From positions 62,001 through 126,000 of IMG/VR virus record IMGVR_UViG_3300035670_000009: 64,000 nucleotides of DNA; one strand, written 5' to 3'. Source of the DNA: a virus. Shown here one piece after another: positions 24,176 to 31,787 of this stretch. Both the position numbers and the translations under genes were made by a program. The notes under the pieces were generated by a model. It had not been told where the DNA came from and made no database searches. It saw only the letters and a program-made list of their open reading frames with translations. How positions within the stretch are numbered: position 1 is the stretch's first letter; each line of letters starts with the position of its first letter.

Positions 24176-25137
24176 CAGTCAAGCCGCATCACGCGACGAC
24201 GCGGCTGGTTTGCAAGCACCGTGTCGAGCGCTTCGCGCACTTCTCCCATTTGTGTGGAAAGCGTCTGCCGAAGATCGCCGTTGGCTTTCACGGCCTTGGA
24301 GTCAACACCGGCAACAATGGACTGCGCGCGATTGATGAGCGCTTCCAACTGCGTGTTGCCGCGCACGTTCATCTTACGAAACTCATCAGCAAACTCGGCG
24401 AAATTTTCCACCGTAGAGTTGCTGAATCGTTTTGTGTCGCCCGAGTCGACACCGCGCAGCCGTTCGAGCAGATGGTCAATCAACTCTTGGAGCCGCTCGC
24501 CGAACGCGTTTTCAGCGAGAATTACCGCCTGTTCAAACCGCTCCTGGACGCGCGCCTGCTGCTGGCGATAGAGCGCCGGATTGTAATTTAACAAGTACTG
24601 CGGCGGCTCGATGCTGGGGTACTCCCAGCTCAGGCCGAACACGCCCTCCAGGCTAGTCGGGTAGTCGGCGGCGTTGTACAGCTCGCCCAGCCGTTCCCGG
24701 GCGTCGGCTTTGATCGCCTCGTAGTGGTCTTGAAGCGTGGTGACGGCGTCGTTGAGCCGGTTGCGAAACGACTGCATCTGTTCTTCGAAACGTTCAATGT
24801 CGTCGAACTTGATCAGCCGGACGCCCTCCTGTGGATACGGCAGACTGATTCCGCGCAAGAACGCGCGGGCCTGGCTGCGCACCGCGGTGGCCGCCTTATA
24901 GGCGGGGTGCTTGGTATCGATCAAAACCTTACTGGCGCGCAGGTTTCTGGCGTCGGCGTGGAACGCGTCAGCAGCTTGTCGCGTCTGACTGTCGGCGAGC
25001 TTCCGCTGGGTGCCGAGCCACGTGAAGCTCAGCTCTACGGCGCCCATCGAAGCCCGCATCTCCTGCGCGGCTTCTGCGACGGGAGCGCCGTCGCCAACCG
25101 GAACTTCTGGCGGGGCCATGTCGAGCGTTGCGCTCAT
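24175..25137 (-). CDS. Helical protein, possibly DUF3150-like, 320 aa
   Basis: Long, almost wholly helical protein with heptad character. It contains FLRGISLPYPQEGVRLIKF near 95-113 and several Gln/Glu/Arg-rich helices. The layout recalls phage DUF3150 proteins that accompany AAA+ ATPases, and an AAA+ gene does lie just upstream; the assignment is tentative. AAGGA precedes ATG 25137. Confidence 0.5.
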   Translation of the reverse strand: MSATLDMAPPEVPVGDGAPVAEAAQEMRASMGAVELSFTWLGTQRKLADSQTRQAADAFHADARNLRASKVLIDTKHPAYKAATAVRSQARAFLRGISLPYPQEGVRLIKFDDIERFEEQMQSFRNRLNDAVTTLQDHYEAIKADARERLGELYNAADYPTSLEGVFGLSWEYPSIEPPQYLLNYNPALYRQQQARVQERFEQAVILAENAFGERLQELIDHLLERLRGVDSGDTKRFSNSTVENFAEFADEFRKMNVRGNTQLEALINRAQSIVAGVDSKAVKANGDLRQTLSTQMGEVREALDTVLANQPRRRVMRLD

Positions 25138-25152
25138 GCAATGTCCTTTCTT

Positions 25153-25434
25153 TTAACTCTCGAACGGAAGTAAACGACGACGAATACCGCTTATCGTAAA
25201 TCCAGGCACTGGCACGGACGTTTGCGCTGGCGGTGGCGAATGAACTGGCGTCGCAGGTTGTTCTGTTGCAACCACGACGATCTGCCCTTCTGCAGCGAGT
25301 TGATGGATTTCGCCGCCCGGGCCGCCGATGTACAGCGCGCGGTCAGCAAAATTGTAAGCCAGCTCGCCCGTTGCCAAAGTTTGTGGCACGGCGCCGGGCT
25401 GACCTGAGCGTTTGATGCGAATGATTGCGGGCAT
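25153..25434 (-). CDS. Tail-fibre-type N-terminal module, 93 aa
   Basis: Residues 1-45 (MPAIIRIKRSGQPGAVPQTL, then GELAYNFADRALYIGG) match the short N-terminal module found on phage tail-fibre and tropism-determinant proteins. The rest is a Pro-rich tail (PPPAQTSVPVPG). It is much shorter than a full fibre, so it may be a fibre remnant or a small virion component. Confidence 0.65.
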   Translation of the reverse strand: MPAIIRIKRSGQPGAVPQTLATGELAYNFADRALYIGGPGGEIHQLAAEGQIVVVATEQPATPVHSPPPAQTSVPVPGFTISGIRRRLLPFES

Positions 25435-25444
25435 GGTTAGCGCG

Positions 25445-25462
25445 CGCGACTACACAGTCGCG
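25445..25462. promoter_or_regulatory. Perfect 7-bp hairpin with ACAC loop
   Basis: CGCGACT-ACAC-AGTCGCG between the AAA+ ATPase gene and the tail-fibre module. The CT-ACAC-AG core recurs in hairpins at 28115-28130 and 45067-45078. AGATATCT copy 6 lies 25 bases away. Confidence 0.5.
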
Positions 25463-25486
25463 GGGCGACGATTCTCCTGGCTGGAT

Positions 25487-25494
25487 AGATATCT
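25487..25494. repeat. AGATATCT palindrome, copy 6 (intergenic)
   Basis: Context GATAGATATCTATTC, two bases beyond the ATPase stop codon, in non-coding DNA. Confidence 0.85.
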
Positions 25495-25496
25495 AT

Positions 25497-26990
25497 TCAG
25501 TTTGCGCTGGGCGCGACGCGGCGCCGCGAAGTCGCATCGGCGGCTTTGACAGCGGCCTTCTTGAAGTATCCCTTGGTGTCTGCGCTGAGACATCGGCCGT
25601 CGGCCCAAGTGCGCAGGTTGGCGATCGCTTCAGCGTTAGTTACAGCGACCGGCACCACGTTGTGCGAAGCTTCCATGAGCGAGACGTCGAGCAGGGCCGC
25701 CAAACGGCAGCAGCTCTTGATCTCGGCGCCCGTCCAATTGCTGTCATCAGGGCGCGGCTGCGTTTTGTCCAGGCCAAACTTATCCAAGTAAAGGCCCCAG
25801 ATGTATTCGCGGGCTTCCTTGGTCGGGAGGTCCACGAAAAATACACCATCGAAGCGTTCCGCGCGGGTGAACTCAGGCGGGAGCTTACTGGCGTCGTTGC
25901 AGGTGCCGATGAAAAACACGTCGCTCTTGTGGTCATTGAGCCATGTCAGAAACGTGCCGAACAGGCGGGCCGTCACGCCGGAGTCAGTCTGGCCCGAGTT
26001 GCCCACGCCGGAGAGACCTTTTTCGATCTCGTCGGCAAACAGAATGCAGGGGCTCATGGCGTCGACCAGCGCGAGCGCGCGGCGAATATTCGCCTCGCTC
26101 TCGCCCACGAACTTACCCATGAGCGAGCCGAAGTCGAGGACTACCGTCGGACGACCCACTTCGTTGCCGAGTGCCTTGGCAAACTGAGATTTGCCGCAGC
26201 CCGGCGGGGAGAGCAGCAGCACGCCGCGCGGGCGCCGCTCGGGATCAATGGCGCCCTGCCGCTTCATGGCCCGCATACAGAACGTCTTGAGATTGTCGAG
26301 ACCGCCTAGGCCGTCAAACGACGCATCGCCGCGGTAAAGCGAGAGCGTGCCAGCCTTTTCCAGCGTTTGCGCCTTGAGCGACCAGATCACGTCCGGGTGG
26401 AGCGTGTTGTGGCGCACCAGGCTGAGAGCAAACGCATTCTCGGCTTCCAGCCGGGTCATGCCCGACGCGGCGTCGACCACCGACGAGATCTGCTCTTCAG
26501 GCGGCTTTTCGAAGGTGTTCCCCTCTCCGCCAAACAGCTCGTTGGCAATCGTTGTCAGCTGCGCGCGGTCCGGAAGCTCGTGGTGGACGAGTGTAAAAAG
26601 CTTCTCGATCTCGGGCTGCAGCTGCAGCACCGGGCTGAGCACGACGATGTGCTGCCCGATCGCCTTGCCGGTGATGACGCGGTTCTGAAGAACCTGCATC
26701 ACCTCCGGATTAGGCAGATACTTGTGAAAATTCTTGAGCAAAAGCAACTGCGTGCTCTTGGCGCGGGCGTCGGGTGTGTCGAGCCAGCGCAGCGCCTGAA
26801 CAGGACCAGGCGCTGACGTGGCGTTGTGCACACAGAGCTGGCGGTCGAGATCCCAGACTTCGAAACCCCAGTCCCGCTCTTCGCAGAGCCGCTTGATAGT
26901 AGCGACGGCGTCATCCGACTCTTGAGTGTCAACCCAAAGACCGGAGAAACCAGCGCAAACCAATTCTTTGATTTTCTGAGAAAGACTCAT
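25497..26990 (-). CDS. AAA+ ATPase, Ycf46-like
   Basis: 497 aa. The first 230 residues form the less conserved N-terminal region of Ycf46-type ATPases (FSGLWVDTQESDDAVATIKR). Residues about 230-440 form an AAA+ module with Walker A SPPGCGKSQ (about 262-270), Walker B ILFADEIEK (about 319-327), and a sensor/arginine-finger region ending ERFDGVFFVDLP. Followed downstream by DUF2997 and DUF1257 (Ycf35) genes, a known association in cyanobacteria and plastids. Role unknown; probably remodelling or chaperoning of a target by the three-protein module. AAGGAG precedes the ATG. Confidence 0.85.
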   Translation of the reverse strand: MSLSQKIKELVCAGFSGLWVDTQESDDAVATIKRLCEERDWGFEVWDLDRQLCVHNATSAPGPVQALRWLDTPDARAKSTQLLLLKNFHKYLPNPEVMQVLQNRVITGKAIGQHIVVLSPVLQLQPEIEKLFTLVHHELPDRAQLTTIANELFGGEGNTFEKPPEEQISSVVDAASGMTRLEAENAFALSLVRHNTLHPDVIWSLKAQTLEKAGTLSLYRGDASFDGLGGLDNLKTFCMRAMKRQGAIDPERRPRGVLLLSPPGCGKSQFAKALGNEVGRPTVVLDFGSLMGKFVGESEANIRRALALVDAMSPCILFADEIEKGLSGVGNSGQTDSGVTARLFGTFLTWLNDHKSDVFFIGTCNDASKLPPEFTRAERFDGVFFVDLPTKEAREYIWGLYLDKFGLDKTQPRPDDSNWTGAEIKSCCRLAALLDVSLMEASHNVVPVAVTNAEAIANLRTWADGRCLSADTKGYFKKAAVKAADATSRRRVAPSAN

Positions 26991-27004
26991 TGTGGCTCCT
27001 TGCT

Positions 27005-27196
27005 TCAGGCTTGAACGTCGATCTGATTAGCGTCTGTCGCGGCGTAGTACTCGCCTGTAAGCGTTTCGCCCGTCTTAGCGCCGAGCGCCTGTTCTAGAGC
27101 TCGTGTGGCTTCTTGGCACCCGGCGCCTTCAAAGCCGCGGGTTTCAAGCTTGGTCTCACCCTTCGGGTTGACAATGATCTCGATGATCTTGGTCAT
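27005..27196 (-). CDS. DUF2997 protein, 63 aa
   Basis: MTKIIEIIVNPKGETKLETR followed by GFEGAGCQEATRALEQALG is the DUF2997 pattern, a compact beta-beta-alpha protein. It sits between the Ycf46-like ATPase and the DUF1257 gene with short spacers. GGAGG precedes the ATG. A partner or substrate-tag role for the ATPase is inferred from the conserved gene order. Confidence 0.8.
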   Translation of the reverse strand: MTKIIEIIVNPKGETKLETRGFEGAGCQEATRALEQALGAKTGETLTGEYYAATDANQIDVQA

Positions 27197-27201
27197 GTTT
27201 T

Positions 27202-27564
27202 TCAGGCCTCCACAGTAACAGTGAGCTTGATCGAACCATCGGCCATCGTCTCTTCATAAACCGAATGTCCCATCTTGGCGGCCTCAAGTTTGGCCTTCTC
27301 GATGGTGTACGCCTGGAGAAACTGATCGAGCGTGTCCTGCTTGCCCCAATAGCCGTTGTAGTTGTCGTAGTCAACCGCGCCGGTTTCAAGATTGCAGACA
27401 ACCGGATAATTCCAGCCAGGAAGCTTTACACCCAAGCCGGTGCGGTTGACGCTGAACACGCGGAAGTCGCCAAAAGTCGGCTGCTCCCACTTGAGACGCA
27501 GACAGGCAGCGCGCACCGCCATTTCATCGTTAACTTGCGTTTTGATCTGCACAATGTGCGACAT
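27202..27564 (-). CDS. DUF1257 (Ycf35-like) protein, 120 aa
   Basis: Begins MSHIVQIKTQVNDEMAVRAA and continues with the Ycf35 pattern: GWNYPVVCNLETGAVDYDNY, a Trp-Gly-x2-x3-LD-FLQAY helix and a C-terminal beta pair with TMADGSIKLTV. AAGGAG precedes the ATG. Third member of the ATPase module. Confidence 0.85.
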   Translation of the reverse strand: MSHIVQIKTQVNDEMAVRAACLRLKWEQPTFGDFRVFSVNRTGLGVKLPGWNYPVVCNLETGAVDYDNYNGYWGKQDTLDQFLQAYTIEKAKLEAAKMGHSVYEETMADGSIKLTVTVEA

Positions 27565-27570
27565 GAGTTG

Positions 27571-27882
27571 TTACTCCTTGTTAATGGGTCGAGTTTCGCG
27601 ATAGTCGTTGAGCGCGTACTGCGCAATCAGAGCCGGGTCGCCGCAGGGATTGTCGACAAAGGCCCTGAGAATATGGACGATCTCGTCGCGGCTGCAGACG
27701 TCGCCGATAAGCTGCGGTCCTTTGGTCGTGTCCAGAGCGATGGCCATTACGTCTTGGATTGTGACCACCTCGGGAATAGCGAGCACGTCGCCAAAGTTTT
27801 CGCGAATCTGGTCAAGGTACTGCAGCGCGTTTTTCAAGTTGCCAAGGTCTTCTTCGAGCTGTACTGCGTGATAACGGCTCAT
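27571..27882 (-). CDS. Hypothetical protein, 103 aa
   Basis: Starts at ATG 27882 (MSRYHAVQLEEDLGNLKNAL), sharing ATGA with the gene before it. Mostly helical with an acidic character. It precedes the DUF1257 gene and may belong to the ATPase module, but I do not recognise a family. Confidence 0.6.
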   Translation of the reverse strand: MSRYHAVQLEEDLGNLKNALQYLDQIRENFGDVLAIPEVVTIQDVMAIALDTTKGPQLIGDVCSRDEIVHILRAFVDNPCGDPALIAQYALNDYRETRPINKE

Positions 27883-28115
27883 AAAAGTTCTACCTCCGCG
27901 CGGGTCTCGATCCAGATTCGGGCGCCGCAAGACAACGGCGCGGTCATTCGTTGTTTGACCGTGCTTTCGCCTTTGATAGCCACATCTCGTCCAACGTAAC
28001 TCTTGCCCTTCCATTGCACGGTGCAGGCGGGCGCGTCGAGCTGGTTCTTAAAGTTGTGTTTGATAATGTGCTGGTTTACATGAATGCGTTTTATGGTCCC
28101 CGCGGGCATCTTCAT
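27879..28115 (-). CDS. Hypothetical basic protein, 78 aa
   Basis: Begins MKMPAGTIKRIHVNQHIIKH; a beta-rich Lys/Arg protein with two Cys. I chose ATG 28115 because the longer frame (to 28316) runs through GC-rich structured DNA with biased composition. The start codon sits in the 3' arm of the hairpin CATGGCT-ACAC-AGCCATG, so initiation may depend on RNA folding. Confidence 0.6.
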   Translation of the reverse strand: MKMPAGTIKRIHVNQHIIKHNFKNQLDAPACTVQWKGKSYVGRDVAIKGESTVKQRMTAPLSCGARIWIETRAEVELL

Positions 28116-28312
28116 GGCTGTGTAGCCATGACAAGGGCGCAGGGAGCACGCTGTGGGCATAGAACCTCCGTGAGCGGCGCAGCCAGATAACCTGCGCGGC
28201 GGGCTAAAGCGCCCAAATAGAAGCCTGCGGAGCCGGGCCCGGATGGGGCAGCGACGTGCGGTGACACGTCCCGGGACACCGGCTCCGCGAGGCGACAGGA
28301 AGGACGCTTTGC
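28116..28312 (-). ncRNA. Candidate structured RNA or structured 5' leader
   Basis: 197 GC-rich bases without a credible gene. Inverted repeats: GCGGAGCCGG (28227-28236) with CCGGCTCCGC (28279-28288), extended by GCCT/AGGC (28223-28226, 28290-28293). Inside that lie CCCGG (28238-28242) with CCGGG (28271-28275) and hairpin GACGTG-CGGTGA-CACGTC (28253-28270). Further left, GCGCAGG (28137-28143) pairs with CCTGCGC (28191-28197), and the start-codon hairpin is at 28112-28130. The strand is assumed minus from the flanking genes; the pairs would form on either strand. Confidence 0.5.
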
Positions 28313-29032
28313 TCAACCCGCTGGATTGAACAGCTTGGCGTATGCGTCAAGCAGGTTCTTGGCCTGCTCCAAACCGCCGTGAGTTTTCACGAACGACGCC
28401 GCCGCCTCGAGCGCCGTGTAAGACGGCTCGCTGGCAGCACGCGTGTTTTTCTCAGAAATAGCGCTCACCTTGGCCGCCGAACGCTTAGACGACTTTTCGG
28501 CATTTTTTGCTGCGGTGGCGGGTTTGTTCGCCTTCGCGGGCTTTGCGCCTGCAGGCTTGTTAAAATCTCGCAGCGTCACCGAAACTTGCGGGGCTGTGAC
28601 CTTCACGCCCTGCTCCTCGAGTGCCGCAATGATGTCGCGCGGACGAATGTTTTCTTCGCCCTGTGCTTTGCGCCGCGTAATCTCGTCACGAATTGCCTCA
28701 GCTTTGGTCTTCTCGGCCATTTTCTTCTGCCTCTTCTTTTGAGCCGCCACGGTAGCGACAGCTCGGTCACGGTCCTCGAGGTCAACAGCGACCTCGATTG
28801 GAGCAGTAGGATCCTGCTCCTCAAGCGCGGAGATATCGTCTTCACTGCCGTCGATGATCTCGCCCGGCTCTTGCGGCACTGGCGCGAACGTCTCGTCGGG
28901 CTCAGGTAAGTCGATTTCGGCCTCCGTGCCTAAGTTCTTCTTCCGTGATTTCTTTGTTTTGGGCGCGGGCCGTTCTTGATTCTCGAACGGCGCGGTCGAA
29001 TCCCAAAGTTTGTCAGCTTCGGTGCTGGGCAT
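28313..29032 (-). CDS. HTH-like protein with acidic N-terminus, 239 aa
   Basis: Residues 1-90 are acidic and Pro-rich with a basic cluster (KTKKSRKKN). Residues about 110-160 form a helical domain (AIRDEITRRKAQG, then RPRDIIAALEEQGVKV and QVSVTLRDFNK) that resembles a winged-helix or HTH module frequent in planctomycete proteins. A Lys/Ala linker leads to a C-terminal helix pair (FVKTHGGLEQAKNLLDAYAK). The next gene has the same two modules. Probably a DNA-binding or nucleoid-type protein; inference from motif and charge. Confidence 0.65.
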   Translation of the reverse strand: MPSTEADKLWDSTAPFENQERPAPKTKKSRKKNLGTEAEIDLPEPDETFAPVPQEPGEIIDGSEDDISALEEQDPTAPIEVAVDLEDRDRAVATVAAQKKRQKKMAEKTKAEAIRDEITRRKAQGEENIRPRDIIAALEEQGVKVTAPQVSVTLRDFNKPAGAKPAKANKPATAAKNAEKSSKRSAAKVSAISEKNTRAASEPSYTALEAAASFVKTHGGLEQAKNLLDAYAKLFNPAG

Positions 29033-29075
29033 ATTTGGTCCTTTTGGCGTGATTCACGCGCCTATGTGATTTATC

Positions 29076-29465
29076 TCACGATTGAATGAGCGGGTCAACA
29101 ATCTGCTCCAGTTCGCCGAGCATTTTCTTGGCCTGTGCGATACCGCCGCAAGTCTTGGCGAACTGCGCCGCCATGATGAACTGGGCCGCCAGGATTAAGC
29201 TGGCGTTGTTTTTCTTTGGTGGGCAGACGCTGCTACCGTTCTTTGACACCTTGGCGCCGTTGCGTGGAGAAGTTGCGCCGCCGCGACGTCGCTTGTTGAA
29301 CTTGCGCAGCACGACGGACGCCTGGCCACTGGAAATCGTGATTCCCTTCTTTTCCATCTCGGCCTGGATATCGACGGGGCGAACGTTTTTGCCCTCGGCG
29401 CGACATTGGGCAATGAACGCCCGCATGAGGTCGGCCTTAGTCGGGTCATAAGTCTTGAATGCCAC
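29076..29465 (-). CDS. HTH-like protein, paralog, 129 aa
   Basis: GTG start at 29465 with AGGAG seven bases upstream; the longer ATG frame to 29576 has no such site. It contains the HTH-like block (MRAFIAQCRAEGKNVRPVDI, then KKGITISSGQASVVLRKFNK), an RRRGG basic linker and the C-terminal block FAKTCGGIAQAKKMLGEL. Both blocks are shared with the gene at 28313, showing an old duplication. Confidence 0.7.
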   Translation of the reverse strand: MAFKTYDPTKADLMRAFIAQCRAEGKNVRPVDIQAEMEKKGITISSGQASVVLRKFNKRRRGGATSPRNGAKVSKNGSSVCPPKKNNASLILAAQFIMAAQFAKTCGGIAQAKKMLGELEQIVDPLIQS

Positions 29466-29619
29466 GGGTATGCTCCTGATGACAACCGTTGTGGTTTTGA
29501 ACAAAACGCCGCGCACGTGCGCAGCGCAGGCGTGGATGCCACGATAGTGCGTGAAATCCAAAATGCAACGCGCCAAAAAATTCAGCGCGAATTATCAACC
29601 GACCGTGTGAAAACGCGGC

Positions 29620-30087
29620 TTAGGTCGCGCCGCCGTTGGAGCCTAGGGCTTTGTTTCGCATGGCTTCCAAACGTTCGTTCACTTCGGCTTTGGTCAAAGA
29701 TATCTTTTCACCACTGGCTCGTGGTTTGACCGCGGCGGGCGGGCAACTACAGCCTGGTCCCCGCAGCAGGCCCTCGTTCAATTCCGGCCACTTCTCGAGC
29801 GAATGAATCGCGCCGATCACATTCCAGGCAGCGTGCCCAAGATGATCCTCTGAGCGGTCTCCCCCGAGAAAGTCATAGAGGTGCGCGATCGCGTGGTTCA
29901 GCAAATCGGTCACGGGCATTCCGTTTTCCCAATTCGCCGCACCGCGCTTAGCGGCGCCTTCAGCGTACGTCTTGGCGAGCGCCTTGAGCCCGATCGGGCT
30001 GATTAAATCCCAGCGTTCATCGTCGCGGTCTGCGCTGCGCACGGCGCCGGTCTCAAAGTGATGGCTCGCCTCTTCGCTGTTCTTCAT
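29620..30087 (-). CDS. DUF5664/MazZ-like nucleotide pyrophosphohydrolase domain protein
   Basis: 155 aa from ATG 30087. The core WDLISPIGLKALAKTYAEGA, then WENGMPVTDLLNHAIAHLYD and HLGHAAWNVIGA, follows the DUF5664 pattern (dATP/dGTP diphosphohydrolase, N-terminal), an all-alpha MazG-related fold common in phages. Glu, Asp and His residues that could bind metal are present. The substrate cannot be read from sequence. The C-terminus (CSCPPA) is variable. It carries AGATATCT copy 7. Confidence 0.75.
   Translation of the reverse strand: MKNSEEASHHFETGAVRSADRDDERWDLISPIGLKALAKTYAEGAAKRGAANWENGMPVTDLLNHAIAHLYDFLGGDRSEDHLGHAAWNVIGAIHSLEKWPELNEGLLRGPGCSCPPAAVKPRASGEKISLTKAEVNERLEAMRNKALGSNGGAT
29698..29705. 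repeat. AGATATCT palindrome, copy 7
   Basis: Context TCAAAGATATCTTTTC inside the MazZ-like gene, read as Lys-Ile-Ser. Confidence 0.8.
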
Positions 30088-30385
30088 GTGGCTCGGTTTT
30101 GGGGTTGAAAAGAAAATAGAACCGCGGCGTGTCCACATAGAGCAGCGTGCCGAGCTGCCCGGTTTCCTTGTTGACCACGCTGACATACGGCGGCGTGGTT
30201 TCTATCAAGTCGAACGTGTGGTCAAATTCCGTTTCATTCCAGACGGCAGAATAGGTCTGCTCCAGAGCTGCGCGAACTTCGCCCGTTTCGTAGCGGCTAT
30301 AGAGATTGTGGAGCAGCTGCTGGAGCGTTTCATTGTCAGCCGCAATGCTGACTTCGGTCGTGGAAGCTTTGTCTTTTTCAGCCAT
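30053..30385 (-). CDS. Hypothetical protein, 110 aa
   Basis: Helical N-terminal half (ETLQQLLHNLYSRYETGEVR) and beta-rich C-terminal half (GTLLYVDTPRFYFLFNPK). It overlaps the MazZ-like gene by 35 bases and the gene before it by 8. Unknown. Confidence 0.65.
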   Translation of the reverse strand: MAEKDKASTTEVSIAADNETLQQLLHNLYSRYETGEVRAALEQTYSAVWNETEFDHTFDLIETTPPYVSVVNKETGQLGTLLYVDTPRFYFLFNPKTEPHEEQRRGEPSL

Positions 30386-30767
30386 TAACGTTACTGTCCG
30401 GCGGTGTTTGCGGAGACGCAGTCAGCTCTTCTTGGCGCGCTTTGATTTGCCGCGCCAGTTCTGCCGCATAGTTGTCGTACATCTGCAATTGGTTGACGAG
30501 ATCTCGATTTACTTCGACATTGAACGCGGCAAGACGCTTGAGCAGCCCAAGCAGGCTGCCTGCATAGGGCGGTTGCGGATTGCGCAGACGCAGCAACCCG
30601 GACGGAATGTCTTGGATCTGCGTGTTCCAGATCGGCACAATTGCCACGCCGTGCAGTTCAGGCACAGCGGCTAGCAACGATGTGCAGAATTCGTCAGCGC
30701 GTTTGAACAGCTCTACGTCAAAAGGCAGGCGTTCCGACTGGACTTCTAATTTTGGTTCTTCACTCAT
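30378..30767 (-). CDS. Hypothetical protein, 129 aa
   Basis: Starts at ATG 30767 (MSEEPKLEVQSERLP) with GGAG upstream. Two predicted helices flank VPELHGVAIVPIWNTQIQD; C-terminal coiled coil LARQIKARQEEL. Unknown. Confidence 0.65.
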   Translation of the reverse strand: MSEEPKLEVQSERLPFDVELFKRADEFCTSLLAAVPELHGVAIVPIWNTQIQDIPSGLLRLRNPQPPYAGSLLGLLKRLAAFNVEVNRDLVNQLQMYDNYAAELARQIKARQEELTASPQTPPDSNVNG

Positions 30768-31122
30768 GATCGACTCCTTCGATAGGCGACACGTAGCGCA
30801 TGCGCGGCGGCAACAGGCCGTCGAGCACGTTTGAAAGCCGCGTCGCAGCCAGCGCATAAACCACTAGCCGAACGCAAGCGGTGATCGTAGCGCCAAACCA
30901 ATCGCTCGCCAAGAGTGCCACCATAAGCCAGAATGGCACGTGGTAGCTTTTGCAAAACGGACACATCAGCAGTTCCAGCGCGCGGCCTTTGAGCGAATCA
31001 GGATCCGTCGTGTCCTGGTGCGCCTCAGCCAGCGCGCGAAGATTGGCGAAGATCGATCCGCGGTGCCATGCTTCAATAATGGCGCCGGTTGCTAACACAA
31101 CAGCGAGAAAGTCCAGCAGCAT
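30760..31122 (-). CDS. Membrane protein with CPFC motif, 120 aa
   Basis: From ATG 31122 (MLLDFLAVVLATGAIIEAWH) it has an N-terminal membrane helix, a cytoplasmic or periplasmic loop and LELLMCPFCKSYHVPFWLMV, then further hydrophobic helices. The CPFC-in-membrane-helix layout resembles DUF1360-type small membrane proteins seen in phages. Overlaps the next gene by 8 bases. Possible envelope or lysis-related role, unproven. Confidence 0.6.
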   Translation of the reverse strand: MLLDFLAVVLATGAIIEAWHRGSIFANLRALAEAHQDTTDPDSLKGRALELLMCPFCKSYHVPFWLMVALLASDWFGATITACVRLVVYALAATRLSNVLDGLLPPRMRYVSPIEGVDHE

Positions 31123-31135
31123 AACGTTTCCCGCG

Positions 31136-31348
31136 TTATCGCCGGGCACGTTGCTCGCCCCTGTCGAGGCTGTTGCAGAGCACGAGCGTCGCGTAAGTCG
31201 CCAACAGCGCAGCGACCATTCCGCCCCAACCAATAGTGCCGATTAATAGGCAGATAATTGCGCCGATAGTTATGGCGCCGCCGGTTGCAAGAAACAAACT
31301 TCCAAAATCGGTTTCGTTCACGGTGCGTGTGCGTCTCCGTGCGGCCAC
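31136..31348 (-). CDS. Small two-helix membrane protein, 70 aa
   Basis: Arg-rich N-terminus (MAARRRTRTV), two hydrophobic segments (LATGGAITIGAIICLLIGTI and MVAALLATYATLVLC) and a basic tail. Size and topology would fit a holin-like protein, but the layout is not diagnostic and no lysis enzyme is seen in this window. Confidence 0.6.
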   Translation of the reverse strand: MAARRRTRTVNETDFGSLFLATGGAITIGAIICLLIGTIGWGGMVAALLATYATLVLCNSLDRGEQRARR

Positions 31349-31551
31349 ACCTGAGTCAAACCAGTGTCGGTCGGCGGGCAGCCGTTCACGTCTTGCTGGT
31401 ATTCAGGTAGCGGCAGTGGTGGTTCAAGAGTCAAATGATGCGCCATGTTCTGCCACAGAGACACTTGTGGCCCAGGACCGCGCAACGTGGTCCGAATATC
31501 TGGTTGTCGCCGCTCTTGGTAGAGCTTTGCGCTGTGTCCAACAGTTGCCAT
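31318..31551 (-). CDS. Hypothetical protein, 77 aa
   Basis: ATG 31551 (MATVGHSAKLYQERRQPD) with GGGAGAAG upstream. Pro-rich, low secondary structure. It overlaps the membrane-protein gene by 31 bases. First gene of the leftward cluster, facing the terminase gene across about 236 bases. Confidence 0.55.
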   Translation of the reverse strand: MATVGHSAKLYQERRQPDIRTTLRGPGPQVSLWQNMAHHLTLEPPLPLPEYQQDVNGCPPTDTGLTQVWPHGDAHAP

Positions 31552-31787
31552 TGTCTTCTCCCGTGTGCAACCCAGCAGAGCCACCTTCTAGTATACTCTG
31601 CCAGGCTGCGGGCTCTAGTTCAGTCATCTTGACCGAGACTGGAGAGAAGCCGGAACACGCCGTAAAAAAGTCTTGTCGCACAGTGCAGGCCGTGAGCGGC
31701 GATAATGTTTACGCCGTCTTCTAGCCATTCCAGTTCGGCAATTTCTTCGTGTTCCTGACCGCTGTCACGGGATTGATACTGGGACAT

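Noticed and set aside
28116-28316. N-terminal extension (to 28316) of the 78-residue gene
   Set aside because: Arg/Pro/Gly-rich translation of strongly folded GC-rich DNA; better explained as RNA structure.
31136-31348. Holin
   Set aside because: Two membrane helices and a basic tail fit, but no endolysin or spanin is visible nearby and many small phage membrane proteins look alike.
31424-31681. 85-residue minus-strand frame upstream of the terminase
   Set aside because: It overlaps the accepted 77-residue gene by 128 bases and has no ribosome site; the accepted gene has GGGAGAAG. A TATACT box in the same stretch has no matching -35, so I do not call a promoter.
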